A DNA stretch of 16,303 nucleotides from UBA1425 sp045537495 (GCA_045537495.1 JAZSPN010000054.1:1-16303), one strand, 5' to 3'. Numbered from the stretch's first letter, positions 7,408 through 14,704 are shown. The notes: a model not told the origin generated them from the letters alone. Made by a program: numbers and translations.

Positions 7408-8595
7408 TTAGGGATTGAATCTTTCACGAAGAGCTTTTTGCTCATCCTCGGGAAGATCAAAATAAGACTTGATAAATTCGACGGGCTTGTTCGAGAGCAT
7501 GGCGGTCCAGCGTTCTTCGCTTTCCATGACACCGCCCAAGTTGTCGCGGAGAATCACATCTTCCTCGTGTTCGCCGAGATCGACAATGTTTTGCTTTACG
7601 GAAGCTCCTTGCATTACGTTGTCCTTGATGATTGAAGAGCGAAGGTGACGGAGAACGATTCCGTAGTCGGGACCGAAATGACGTTTGCCGTTTTCGTCTT
7701 TGCCGTCACGTCCCGCGTGAAGCGTGTTGCCCATGAAAACGAGATTTACACATTCCTCGGCGAAGAAGTGGCAGTTGAGATACCCTTCTGCCTGAAGACG
7801 GGGGTTAAACTGACCTGAACCGCTTCTGTTGAAGGTGTTGCCCGTTACGGTGATATTACGGCTGTATCCGTCATCTTTTGAACTGCTGATTTTGAGCTGA
7901 GGACCGCCTGCACGGTCGAACTGATTAGCGGTTATCGTGGTGAATTTTGCGTTATGTATGCAGACGCCGCCGCCCATGTTCCATTCGATGCGATTGCCGT
8001 AGAAAACGGAAGCGGAGAAAACTTCTCCGCCGAGAAGTCCGCAGTTTCTGTTGCCCGACAGCCAGTTTCCGCTGATGAAGGCATCCCAGCCGTCGATGTA
8101 AAGTCCGTTTTCGGAGCCGTAAAGCATATTGTTGCGTATGGTGAAGCACCATATATGATTGAGATAAACGGCGGAGCCGGAGAAGTTGCCGATACGGCAG
8201 TTTTCGATGGTGGGAGTGTCCTCTTCTCCTGCCGAGTCGTAAATGGGGTAGTCAAGCATTACGCCGTGAATATTTTCTCCGAGATTTTGTCCGTCGATAC
8301 CGAGATTACTTACGGTGCAACCGACGGCACCCGATATATCGAGAACACATTTTGCATCGGGAGAAGAAAGCGAGAGAACAGATGAATTGTAATTGCGAAA
8401 ACTCCATGCATCGAATCCTCTGATTGAAACGTGACGGTACATTCTGATGTCGGCACAAAGGTAACGTCCCGGAGGTACGATGACGGTGCCGCAGACCTTT
8501 TTTGCCTCATCGAGGGCTGCTTGAATTGCGGCGGTGCAATCGGTTTTTCCGTCGCCGACGGCACCGAATGCGGTGATGTCGAATACATTATTCAT
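7408..8595 (-). CDS. Parallel beta-helix protein, pectate-lyase-3-like
   Basis: The 395-aa protein opens with DITAFGAVGDGKTDCTAAIQ (6-25), the signature of the pectate lyase superfamily domain PF12708. It continues with short turns rich in N, G and hydrophobics (for example NRNCGLLGG, NRIEWNMGGGVCIHN, ITVTGNTFNRSGSGQF), as expected for a right-handed parallel beta-helix. Such folds are found in polysaccharide lyases, GH28-type hydrolases and epimerases. I see no clear GH28 catalytic pattern, so the reaction is not assigned. No signal peptide is visible, so a cytoplasmic role on oligosaccharides is inferred. The ATG has an AAGGAG site eight bases upstream. It is the first gene of a pair with the GH38-like protein. 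The last 30 residues are helical and charged. Confidence 0.75.
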   Translation of the reverse strand: MNNVFDITAFGAVGDGKTDCTAAIQAALDEAKKVCGTVIVPPGRYLCADIRMYRHVSIRGFDAWSFRNYNSSVLSLSSPDAKCVLDISGAVGCTVSNLGIDGQNLGENIHGVMLDYPIYDSAGEEDTPTIENCRIGNFSGSAVYLNHIWCFTIRNNMLYGSENGLYIDGWDAFISGNWLSGNRNCGLLGGEVFSASVFYGNRIEWNMGGGVCIHNAKFTTITANQFDRAGGPQLKISSSKDDGYSRNITVTGNTFNRSGSGQFNPRLQAEGYLNCHFFAEECVNLVFMGNTLHAGRDGKDENGKRHFGPDYGIVLRHLRSSIIKDNVMQGASVKQNIVDLGEHEEDVILRDNLGGVMESEERWTAMLSNKPVEFIKSYFDLPEDEQKALRERFNP

Positions 8596-8611
8596 ACAAA
8601 TACTCCTTTTT

Positions 8612-8653
8612 AAAGCAAAACCGTATTATACATTGTGAAGAGGCATAATACGG
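8612..8653 (-). terminator. Terminator after the CofE-like gene
   Basis: On the minus strand CCGTATTAT pairs with ATAATACGG over 15 nt (plus positions 8621-8629 and 8645-8653), followed by TTTTGCTTT. The same stem contains a TATAAT on the minus strand at 8625-8630, which could be the -10 of the beta-helix gene, but no acceptable -35 lies 16-18 bp upstream. The pair at 8595-5035 may thus use a weak promoter here or depend on read-through. Confidence 0.6.
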
Positions 8654-8660
8654 ATATATC

Positions 8661-9356
8661 TTAGGCTTTACGAACAATTGCTATGGGAGTCTGCTGAGAT
8701 TTCTGACCGAGCGGGTTATCGCGGAAAATCTCCTTGCACATTTCGATGTCGATGCTCTTGTCGGATACACCGAGGACTTCGCGTCCGATGTCGTTCGCAT
8801 CCATAACAACTACACGGCATCCGCTGTAATCCTGAAGCTGTTTTGCGACCTTGTCGGGGTCCTTGGGAGCAAGCTTCGCACAGTGGTTGTAAGGCGGGAG
8901 AGTATAGTCGCACGGACCGTCAATTGCTCTGCCCTTGTCACCGACAATTTTGTAGAAAACACCGCGGACACCGAAAGGCTTCGTAATTGCCGAACAAAAT
9001 GCGGCAAAGAGGATTTTCGGCACACCGATATCGTCGATAGCAAGCTGCATTGTCCACGGACTTCCGAGACCGATTCCGTAGGGGGACTTATAGACGAATT
9101 TGCAAAGAATATTTGCAAGCTTTGACGGATGAATATCATCTATATCGAAGGCTCGTCCCTGGCTTATTGCAATGATTTTTTCGCTGATAAAAATCATATC
9201 GCCGTCCTGCAAATAGTCCTTTACATACTTGTCGAGGATTTCCGTAAGGCTGTCACCTTTGACGACAACATGTGTTTTTATCGGATAGCGAAGAAAATCA
9301 CCGTACGGTGTGGAAATTTTAAGTTCTTTGCCTTCATTCGGATGAAGAGTGTCCAT
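8661..9356 (-). CDS. CofE-like protein (F420 gamma-glutamyl ligase family)
   Basis: The 231-aa protein matches the F420_ligase family (PF01996), whose founding member adds glutamate to coenzyme F420-0. Typical strings are GDMIFISEKIIAISQGR (52-68, with Glu59 and Lys60), YGIGLGSPWTMQLAI (93-107), RGVFYKIVGDKGRAIDGP (131-148) and VVVMDANDIGREVLG (182-196). Length fits the family. Clostridia of this kind are not generally known to make F420 and no cof gene appears in the window, so the real substrate is probably different. It has its own promoter (9390-9418), an AAGGAG site before the ATG and its own terminator, hence a single-gene unit. The family call is firm; the function is open. Confidence 0.82.
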   Translation of the reverse strand: MDTLHPNEGKELKISTPYGDFLRYPIKTHVVVKGDSLTEILDKYVKDYLQDGDMIFISEKIIAISQGRAFDIDDIHPSKLANILCKFVYKSPYGIGLGSPWTMQLAIDDIGVPKILFAAFCSAITKPFGVRGVFYKIVGDKGRAIDGPCDYTLPPYNHCAKLAPKDPDKVAKQLQDYSGCRVVVMDANDIGREVLGVSDKSIDIEMCKEIFRDNPLGQKSQQTPIAIVRKA

Positions 9357-9389
9357 GTGCTTTCGCTCCTTAAGATTTACTACTTGAAT

Positions 9390-9418
9390 ATTTTACTCTA
9401 TACGAAAAGATTTTGCAA
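9390..9418 (-). promoter_or_regulatory. Promoter of the CofE-like gene
   Basis: On the minus strand TTGCAA (9413-9418) and TAAAAT (9390-9395) are exactly 17 bp apart. The expected start site, near 9383, gives a leader of about 27 nt containing AAGGAG. Confidence 0.6.
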
Positions 9419-9430
9419 GGATTATATTTA

Positions 9431-9464
9431 AAATCCCTTTCCGACTTATATTGTGCAGAAAGGG
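9431..9464 (-). terminator. Likely terminator of the zinc-operon transcript
   Basis: On the minus strand CCCTTTC pairs with GAAAGGG across 16 nt (plus positions 9458-9464 and 9435-9441) and is followed by ATTTTAAAT. The T run is broken, so the hairpin may be only moderately efficient. It lies 12 bp after the nucleoside hydrolase stop. Confidence 0.55.
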
Positions 9465-9476
9465 GAGATGCTATTC

Positions 9477-10349
9477 TCAGAGGGCACCGATCCTTCTTTG
9501 AATTTCGTCACGGTAGAAGCTGTCGGGCTTTACTTTTACAACATATTTATGAAGTCCGTCACCTTCGGTGAAATAGTTTTTTCCCGTTTTTTCATCAAGA
9601 CGTGCTGTGCCGCACACGGTGTCGTAGCCCGCTTTTTCGGGATCACCGATAACGGCGAGGAGGGCAGTCATGGGATCCCATGAGCAACGTCCCTTTTCGG
9701 CGTGACCGTGATGAAGAAGTGCAATGTGCAAAAGATCGTCTGTCGGAAGTGAATCCCCTGTGAGAACGGATTCTCCTGCTTCAAATCCGAGGAAAACTAT
9801 CGGTACGGGACATTTTTCGCAAAGGATGTGACCTGCTTTTCTTGAACGTTCATTGTTACAGAAATTGTGTTCAAGACCGCCTTCCGTATCCCATTTGCCC
9901 GCCATGACGTAAAGAGTTCCGACCTTTTCTCTGACGAGCTCAATGCCGTTTTCGCTCTCGAGAAGTCCCGAGAGTATCTGACAGAAACCGATTTCGATGA
10001 TATCTGTTTTGCCTTCTGTGTTCATGAGCAGACGGCGGTACATACTGACGGCATCTTCACATTCTTCGTTGCTTTTGACGGCATGGGGGAATTCGCAAAG
10101 GGGCTCCTGGTATTTGAAATTATCGCCCGAGAAATCAGTGCCGTCAAGATCTATCCCTATCGGGATATCGGGAAGACCTTCATAGGTAAGAAAGGCGTTG
10201 AGTGACGGAGCCGAAAACTCCATACAGCCGTCAATGCCGACGCCGAGAAGTCGGATCTCACCGTTTTTGTGTGCATTTGCAAGAAGTCTTACGGCGACAC
10301 AGTCGTCGCAGTCGGTCCACCAGTCGGTACCGAGTATGATATTTCTCAT
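9477..10349 (-). CDS. Nucleoside hydrolase-family protein
   Basis: The 290-aa protein belongs to the inosine-uridine nucleoside N-ribohydrolase superfamily, which splits nucleosides into base and ribose using a calcium held by an N-terminal Asp cluster. Here the cluster reads GTDWWTDCDDCVAVRLL (7-23), with Asp9, Asp13, Asp15 and Asp16. This is a variant of the usual DTDPGxDD form. Other expected features are EHNFCNN (160-166) and a late metal-binding Asp225 in SWDPMTALLAV. The protein is cytoplasmic. It is the last gene of the zinc operon: two bases separate its ATG from the acetyltransferase stop, with AGAGGTG just upstream. Substrate preference cannot be read; because the Asp motif is atypical, a nucleoside-like glycoside is possible. 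Confidence 0.8.
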   Translation of the reverse strand: MRNIILGTDWWTDCDDCVAVRLLANAHKNGEIRLLGVGIDGCMEFSAPSLNAFLTYEGLPDIPIGIDLDGTDFSGDNFKYQEPLCEFPHAVKSNEECEDAVSMYRRLLMNTEGKTDIIEIGFCQILSGLLESENGIELVREKVGTLYVMAGKWDTEGGLEHNFCNNERSRKAGHILCEKCPVPIVFLGFEAGESVLTGDSLPTDDLLHIALLHHGHAEKGRCSWDPMTALLAVIGDPEKAGYDTVCGTARLDEKTGKNYFTEGDGLHKYVVKVKPDSFYRDEIQRRIGAL

Positions 10350-10351
10350 GA

Positions 10352-10831
10352 TTACACCTCTTTTTTCATGTATGTGCTTGCAGGCGGGTTGTGAGCATAT
10401 TCTTCGTATCCCGCCCGTCTGTACATTTTTATCAAATTTTTGTCGCAGTCAAAAACGTGCAGACTTATAAGCGATGCACCGCAGATTTTTTCAAACGCGG
10501 AAAGAACGGCTTCTTCAAATCCGAGATTTCGGAATTCTTCGTATACGTAAAGCTCGGAAAGAAAAACCTCGTCTTTGTCCGTTTCGCTGTACCAGACGAA
10601 GCCTATTTCGTTCTGTTCTCCGTCGAGAGCCGTCAAAAAGAAATTACCTTCCGTCGAAAGTCCGTCGGGAAGCATTTCTTCAAGTTCCTCGGCAGAAACA
10701 CAAAGGGCATCTTCTTTCGATTCGGTTTTTGATCTTATGAGTGCATTCGCATACGATTCAATTTCCCATTCCTCAAAACGAAAAAACTCTTCTTTTGAAA
10801 AAGGTCTGAAAGTTATTTTCAATAAAGACAC
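10352..10831 (-). CDS. GNAT-family N-acetyltransferase
   Basis: The 159-aa protein shows the GNAT acetyl-CoA fold: ELYVYEEFRNLGFEEAVL (93-110), where RNLGFE (101-106) fills the cofactor-binding R/Q-x-x-G-x-G/A motif with Glu in place of the last Gly/Ala, and LHVFDCDKNLIKMYRRAGYEE (124-144), the usual Asn/Tyr segment with the Gly-Tyr end. It probably acetylates a small molecule or protein; the substrate is unknown. Translation may start later than the GTG at 10831: the AAGGGG there overlaps that codon but sits eight bases before a TTG at 10822, giving 156 aa. The gene sits 3-12 bp after the radical SAM gene in the same operon. Confidence 0.82.
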   Translation of the reverse strand: MSLLKITFRPFSKEEFFRFEEWEIESYANALIRSKTESKEDALCVSAEELEEMLPDGLSTEGNFFLTALDGEQNEIGFVWYSETDKDEVFLSELYVYEEFRNLGFEEAVLSAFEKICGASLISLHVFDCDKNLIKMYRRAGYEEYAHNPPASTYMKKEV

Positions 10832-10834
10832 CCC

Positions 10835-11725
10835 TTAAATTCCCGAAAGATCAAATTTCGGGATGTACTGTTTTTCGGCGGATTCGAGATCCTGCAAAAA
10901 ACCGTCTTCGATACCGGAATCAAAAAGATACTGCTGTGCGGCGGAATATTCTTCCGACGTCAGAGGACGGTGAAGCTCGGGGAACGGTGTATTTAAGTTT
11001 ACGGGAGTAAACTGACTCATGAGGCTGAAAAGAATCTGACCGTCACGAGGGAACATTTCCTTTATACAGTCGATGACGCCAAAGGTGTTAGGAAGATTCT
11101 CGGGCAACACGAGATGACGCACGATGACTCCGCTTTGCATGATGCCGTCGTTCGAGATTTTATAATCGCCCGTCTGGCGGTACATTTCTTTTGTTGCTTC
11201 ACGGCAGACCTCGAAATAGTCGGAGGCTCCCGAATATTTCTTCGCAAGGGCATTGTCGGAATATTTCATGTCGGTAAGATATATCTGAACCTTGCCGTTT
11301 AGCATTTTTAAAGTGTCGACGCTTTCATACCCTCCGCAATTCCATATAACGGGAATCGGCGGCTTGTCCTCAAGTGCTTCTGCAATTGCATATGCAAAAT
11401 GAGTGGGAGTAACAAGGTTGATGTTGTGGGCACCCTTTTCGTAGAGTTCAAAAAAGATTTCGCGAAGCCTTCCGACGGAAATCTGTTTTCCCGTGCCGAG
11501 TTGACTTATGGTTTCGTTCTGGCAGAAAACGCATTTGAGATTGCAACCGCTGAAAAAAACGGTGCCTGAGCCGTCGGTGCCGCTGATGCACGGCTCCTCG
11601 AAAAAGTGAAGATCCGCTTTTGCGGCAACGGGAAGTGTTCCGTAAGAGCAGAAACCGTGAGCGGTGCCGTTTTCGTTTCTCAAAACGTTGCATTTTCTCG
11701 GGCATGTATTGCATATGATGTTCAA
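10835..11725 (-). CDS. PflX-like radical SAM protein
   Basis: The 296-aa protein is a radical SAM enzyme of the group often labelled PflX or 'uncharacterised pyruvate formate-lyase activating enzyme-like' (COG1313). The cluster-binding CxxxCxxC motif is CNLKCVFC (Cys61, Cys65, Cys68). An extra N-terminal set, Cys5, Cys8, Cys12 and Cys26, could hold a second cluster or zinc. Further family strings are WNCGGYESVDTL (126-137) and YLTDMKYSD (148-156). No pyruvate formate-lyase gene is nearby, so a glycyl-radical partner is not implied. The start is TTG, with AGGAGG seven bases before it; that site overlaps the TAG stop of znuB, indicating coupled translation. Its position inside a zinc operon is unusual. 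Confidence 0.86.
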   Translation of the reverse strand: MNIICNTCPRKCNVLRNENGTAHGFCSYGTLPVAAKADLHFFEEPCISGTDGSGTVFFSGCNLKCVFCQNETISQLGTGKQISVGRLREIFFELYEKGAHNINLVTPTHFAYAIAEALEDKPPIPVIWNCGGYESVDTLKMLNGKVQIYLTDMKYSDNALAKKYSGASDYFEVCREATKEMYRQTGDYKISNDGIMQSGVIVRHLVLPENLPNTFGVIDCIKEMFPRDGQILFSLMSQFTPVNLNTPFPELHRPLTSEEYSAAQQYLFDSGIEDGFLQDLESAEKQYIPKFDLSGI

Positions 11726-11736
11726 AAAGATGCCTC

Positions 11737-12570
11737 CTATGCGTTTCTGATTTTGCCGACTATGAAGAAAACGGCGAAGGTTACGGCATTCACGAGAACG
11801 ACGGTTGCACCCGCGGGAGTGTCGAAGACAAAAGACAGAAAGATGCCGACAACAAAGCTTATGACGGAAGTGACAGCCGATGTGGCGGTAACGCTTTTAA
11901 AGCTTTTGCAGACGCGCATGGCACAAAGAGGAGGGAATATAATAAGGCTTGAAATGAGAATCGTGCCCATCAGCTTCATTCCGACAACTATCGTAACGGC
12001 GGTCAGCAGTGCAATAAGTGCATTGTAAAGCTCAGTTCTGATACCGCTTGCCTTGGAGAATGATTCGTCAAAGGTAACGGAGAAAATTCTGTTGTAAAAC
12101 ACCGCGTAGAGAATTATGACGGCAACGGAAAGGGCGACACTGAGAGGAACGTCGGAGTCGTCGATAGACAGAATACTTCCGAACATATATCCCGAAACGT
12201 CGGTGCTGAGCCCGTCAACAAAGGATGTGATGACAAGACCGGCAGCAACGGCGGTGCCCGAAATCATTGCGATTGCCGAATCACCTTTTATCTTGCTGTT
12301 TTCACTAAGCCGAAGGAGGAAAAATGCCGCAACAATAACAACGGGCACAGCGACCTTCAAGGGGGCAAGATTCATCACGGAAGCGACGCAGAGTGCACCG
12401 AAGCCGACGTGCGACAATCCGTCGCCGATCATGGAGTACCTCTTGAGAACAAGGCTTACCCCGAGAAGAGCGGAACAGAGTGCCGTCAGTGAGCCTACGA
12501 TCAGAGCTTTTTTGGAGAAATCGTAGGAAATCATCATATTAAGATATTCGAAAAAAGATTGAAAGTTCAA
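11737..12570 (-). CDS. znuB: Zinc/manganese ABC transporter permease
   Basis: The 277-aa protein is a metal-ABC permease of the ZnuB/TroC family with about eight or nine predicted membrane segments. The string YSMIGDGLSHVGFGALCVA (45-63) is the coupling segment characteristic of the family. TILISSLIIFPPLCAMRV (203-220) is the other conserved block. The start is TTG (12570), with GGGG eight bases upstream inside the end of znuC; no ATG fits equally well until Met12. The stop is TAG. It forms the membrane pore for the ZnuA/ZnuC system. Zinc rather than manganese or iron is inferred from the adjacent Fur/Zur regulator and the His-rich binding protein. Confidence 0.9.
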   Translation of the reverse strand: MNFQSFFEYLNMMISYDFSKKALIVGSLTALCSALLGVSLVLKRYSMIGDGLSHVGFGALCVASVMNLAPLKVAVPVVIVAAFFLLRLSENSKIKGDSAIAMISGTAVAAGLVITSFVDGLSTDVSGYMFGSILSIDDSDVPLSVALSVAVIILYAVFYNRIFSVTFDESFSKASGIRTELYNALIALLTAVTIVVGMKLMGTILISSLIIFPPLCAMRVCKSFKSVTATSAVTSVISFVVGIFLSFVFDTPAGATVVLVNAVTFAVFFIVGKIRNA

Positions 12571-12572
12571 AT

Positions 12573-13274
12573 TCAGATCCCCTTTGAAAAACGCCGTCCG
12601 AGGTCGGTTTTGAGATAGTCGTCGGCAGTGCCGAAGAATTCCGCTTTTTCGTCAAGATGCAGAATTTTATCGGCATTTGCGGCGGCTGAAGCAATATCGT
12701 GCGAAACCATTATAACGGTAAGATTTCTTTCGTGATTGAGAGTGTGAATAACCGAATAAAGCTCAGAAGAAACAATGGGATCAAGTCCCGTCAACGGCTC
12801 ATCGAGCAGAAGCATTTTGTCGGCACTGCATAAGGCTCTTGCAAGAAGGACTCTTTGTTGCTGTCCTCCCGAAAGCTCACGGTAAGACTTTTTCCGTATA
12901 TCGTAAATGTGAAGCTGTTTCATATTTTCTTCGGCAAGTTTTTTTGCCTTTTTGCCGAAGAAGGGGCGTCTGCCGTTGCTTTTGAGGCATCCGAGAAGCA
13001 CGACTTCTTCGACGCTTGCAGGGAAGTCACGCTGAGCGGAGGATTGCTGAGGAAGATATCCTATTGATTGAGCCGTGTCTTCGGAGATTTTTACCGTACC
13101 GCTTTTTACGGGAACAAGATTCAGAAGTCCCTTTATAAGGGTGCTTTTTCCCGAGCCGTTTTCACCGACGATACAAAGGTATTCTCCGGGCATCACATCA
13201 AAACTGACATCCTTTACCACGGTATGTCCGTTGTATGCGATATTCAGATTTTTGCACTGTAAAATAGGTTCCAT
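12573..13274 (-). CDS. znuC: Zinc ABC transporter ATPase
   Basis: The 233-aa cytoplasmic ATPase carries every ABC motif: Walker A GENGSGKST (37-45), Q-loop near PQQ (75-77), signature LSGGQQQR (134-141), Walker B LLLDEP (155-160, catalytic Glu159) and switch His192 in SHD. Length is normal for metal-importing ABC ATPases. It couples ATP hydrolysis to zinc uptake through ZnuB. Its ATG shares one base with the znuA stop, and its own stop is two bases before the znuB start, so the three proteins are translationally linked. Confidence 0.95.
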   Translation of the reverse strand: MEPILQCKNLNIAYNGHTVVKDVSFDVMPGEYLCIVGENGSGKSTLIKGLLNLVPVKSGTVKISEDTAQSIGYLPQQSSAQRDFPASVEEVVLLGCLKSNGRRPFFGKKAKKLAEENMKQLHIYDIRKKSYRELSGGQQQRVLLARALCSADKMLLLDEPLTGLDPIVSSELYSVIHTLNHERNLTVIMVSHDIASAAANADKILHLDEKAEFFGTADDYLKTDLGRRFSKGI

Positions 13275-14197
13275 CAGTTGAGTGCCTCCGAAAGGTAAGT
13301 GAGATTCTTTTCCATAAGGCTTAAATATGTTTCGCCGTTTTCAAAATCTTCTTTGCTGAGGTTGTGGCATGAGTGGAAACATCTGATAGTTGCACCCGTA
13401 TCGGCAGAAATGGCATTTGCCGTTTTCGGCTCTTTGAGCTCTTCACAGAAGATAACGGGAATACCGTCAGAGTTAACCTTGTCGATGATTTTTGCCACGG
13501 AGGAAGCGGAGGGCTCCGACTCCTCGGTGCAGGAATCGAATGCCGTTATACATTCGAGAGAATACTCTTCGGTGAAGTTGCGAAGCGCAAAACGTCCCGC
13601 AAAAACGATTTCCTTGCGCTTCGAGGATGCAACCGTCTGACGTATGCGCGTGTCGAGATCCGCGTAATCAGAGAGAAGTATATCTGCATTTTTTGCATAC
13701 GTATCGGCATTTTCGGGATCTTTTTCCATCAGGACGTCCCTTATGAGCTCAACAATTTTTGAAGCGTTGGCAACACTTGTCCAGACGTGAGGATCAAGTG
13801 TATGACTGTGCGACTCCTCGTTCTCGTGAGAATGTGCAGATACGTTGAGAGAAAGGCTCTCGGTTACGTTGATAACCGTGGTTTTCTCGGCGTCGATATC
13901 GGACATTACAGATGAAACCCACGTTTCCATTTCGTTCCCGATATAAATAAAAACGTCGCAGTTGCTGATTTTTATAATATCTGTCGGAGTCGGCTCAAAA
14001 GAATGAGTTTCGGTGCCGGCGGGAAGAAGCAGTGAAACGTCGGCAAGGGAGTCTGCAATCTGCCTTGAAAAATCATATTGCGGAAACAGAGTGCAGACGA
14101 TACTGAGCCTGTCGCTGTCTGACTTGTCCGAAGAACAGCCCGAAATCAAAGTGAGTACGGTAATTATAATCAGAATAAGTGAGATGAATCTTTTCAT
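13274..14197 (-). CDS. znuA: Zinc-binding lipoprotein of the ABC importer
   Basis: The 307-aa protein is the extracellular substrate-binding component. MKRF opens a lipoprotein signal peptide with lipobox LISGC, so Cys21 should be lipidated. The first metal ligand is His65 in ETHSFEP and the second is His137 in LDPHVW. A His-rich loop, AHSHENEESHSH (121-132), lies between them. The position of the usual third His falls on Arg202 (AGRFALRNF). FHSCHN (274-279) near the C-terminus supplies candidate ligands, a form I associate with Clostridia relatives. I start the gene at the ATG at 14197 rather than 14215: it has AGGAGG five bases upstream and overlaps the regulator stop as ATGA. Confidence 0.92.
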   Translation of the reverse strand: MKRFISLILIIITVLTLISGCSSDKSDSDRLSIVCTLFPQYDFSRQIADSLADVSLLLPAGTETHSFEPTPTDIIKISNCDVFIYIGNEMETWVSSVMSDIDAEKTTVINVTESLSLNVSAHSHENEESHSHTLDPHVWTSVANASKIVELIRDVLMEKDPENADTYAKNADILLSDYADLDTRIRQTVASSKRKEIVFAGRFALRNFTEEYSLECITAFDSCTEESEPSASSVAKIIDKVNSDGIPVIFCEELKEPKTANAISADTGATIRCFHSCHNLSKEDFENGETYLSLMEKNLTYLSEALN

Positions 14198-14601
14198 TGT
14201 GCCTCCTGACTGCATTTGTCGCAGATGCCGTAGAGAACGGTTTTTTCGTTGCTGATAGAGAAGCCGTGATGCTCAAAAATGTGAGAAGCGACCTTGTCGA
14301 GATATTCACATTCAACGTGAAGGAGCTTTCCGCAGGCGGAGCATTTGAGGTGGTAATGCTCATTGCACTCGGCATTTTCGCCGATGAACTGATAGCAAGC
14401 ACTGACGCCCTCTTCAACGAAGAAGCGTCGCACGATGCCCTGCTCGGTAAGCTTTTCAAGTTGACGGTAAACGGTGGATTTACCGACAGAAATACCGCTT
14501 TCGGAAAGTCTTGAAACAATGTCGTCGGCGGTCATGTGAACGGATCCCGCATTACGAAGGAGAGCGGTAATCTGCTCTTTTTGTTTAGTGTTGTAGCCCA
14601 T
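14194..14601 (-). CDS. zur: Fur-family zinc regulator, probably Zur
   Basis: The 135-aa protein has the Fur fold: an N-terminal winged helix with recognition segment STVYRQLEKLTEQGIVRR (42-59) and a C-terminal dimer domain. Cys87/Cys90 (CSAC) and Cys127/Cys130 (CDKC) form the structural zinc site. His82 and His84 (EHYHLKC), with His107, His111 or His112, can form regulatory metal sites. When loaded with metal, such proteins repress uptake genes. Zur rather than Fur or PerR is inferred because znuABC follows in the same operon. GGAG sits six bases before the ATG. The stop overlaps the znuA start. The operator in its own promoter implies autoregulation. Confidence 0.9.
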   Translation of the reverse strand: MGYNTKQKEQITALLRNAGSVHMTADDIVSRLSESGISVGKSTVYRQLEKLTEQGIVRRFFVEEGVSACYQFIGENAECNEHYHLKCSACGKLLHVECEYLDKVASHIFEHHGFSISNEKTVLYGICDKCSQEAQ

Positions 14602-14616
14602 ATCTGTCTCCGAAAT

Positions 14617-14637
14617 TGAAATTGAAATTCAATTTCA
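14617..14637. promoter_or_regulatory. Zur/Fur-type operator palindrome
   Basis: The 21-bp sequence starts TGAAATTGAA and ends AATTTCA; only the central base breaks perfect symmetry. The left side is part of three tandem GAAATT hexamers (14612-14629). It lies just downstream of the regulator's -10 and covers the expected start site near 14632, where a bound repressor would block transcription. Its form matches Fur-family boxes. Confidence 0.65.
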
Positions 14638-14638
14638 T

Positions 14639-14667
14639 ATTGTATACCTATTGTATGTAAAAGTCAA
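14639..14667 (-). promoter_or_regulatory. Promoter of the zur-znu operon
   Basis: On the minus strand TTGACT (14662-14667) and TACAAT (14639-14644) lie 17 bp apart, each matching consensus at five of six positions. No other promoter or terminator is evident down to 9477, so this probably drives all seven genes. Confidence 0.7.
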
Positions 14668-14673
14668 TATGAA

Positions 14674-14697
14674 CACTTTACTTTTTTTCGTAAAGTG
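14674..14697. repeat. Inverted repeat in the ymdB promoter
   Basis: CACTTTAC (14674-14681) and GTAAAGTG (14690-14697) form a perfect 8-bp inverted repeat with an 8-nt T-rich spacer. It overlaps the -35 and abuts the extended -10 of the divergent plus-strand promoter. It fits an operator better than a terminator, as no gene ends here. Confidence 0.5.
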
Positions 14698-14704
14698 GTA
14701 TAAT
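14677..14704 (+). promoter_or_regulatory. Promoter of the YmdB-family gene
   Basis: The extended -10 TGG-TATAAT (-10 at 14699-14704) is perfect. TTTACT (14677-14682) sits 16 bp upstream as a -35. It is oriented away from the zur promoter, and the two -35 elements are about 10 bp apart, so regulation of one may affect the other. Confidence 0.6.

Noticed and set aside
8621..8653. TATAAT at 8625-8630 as a firm promoter for the beta-helix gene
   Set aside because: No acceptable -35 at 16-18 bp and it lies inside a terminator stem, so it is only mentioned as a possibility.
14198..14215. Upstream ATG for znuA adding MQSGGT
   Set aside because: The AGGAGG site and the ATGA overlap favour the start at 14197, which also begins a normal lipoprotein signal peptide.
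14073..14519. 148-codon minus-strand frame over zur and znuA
   Set aside because: It overlaps two confidently identified genes in another frame; Ser/Ala-rich shadow.
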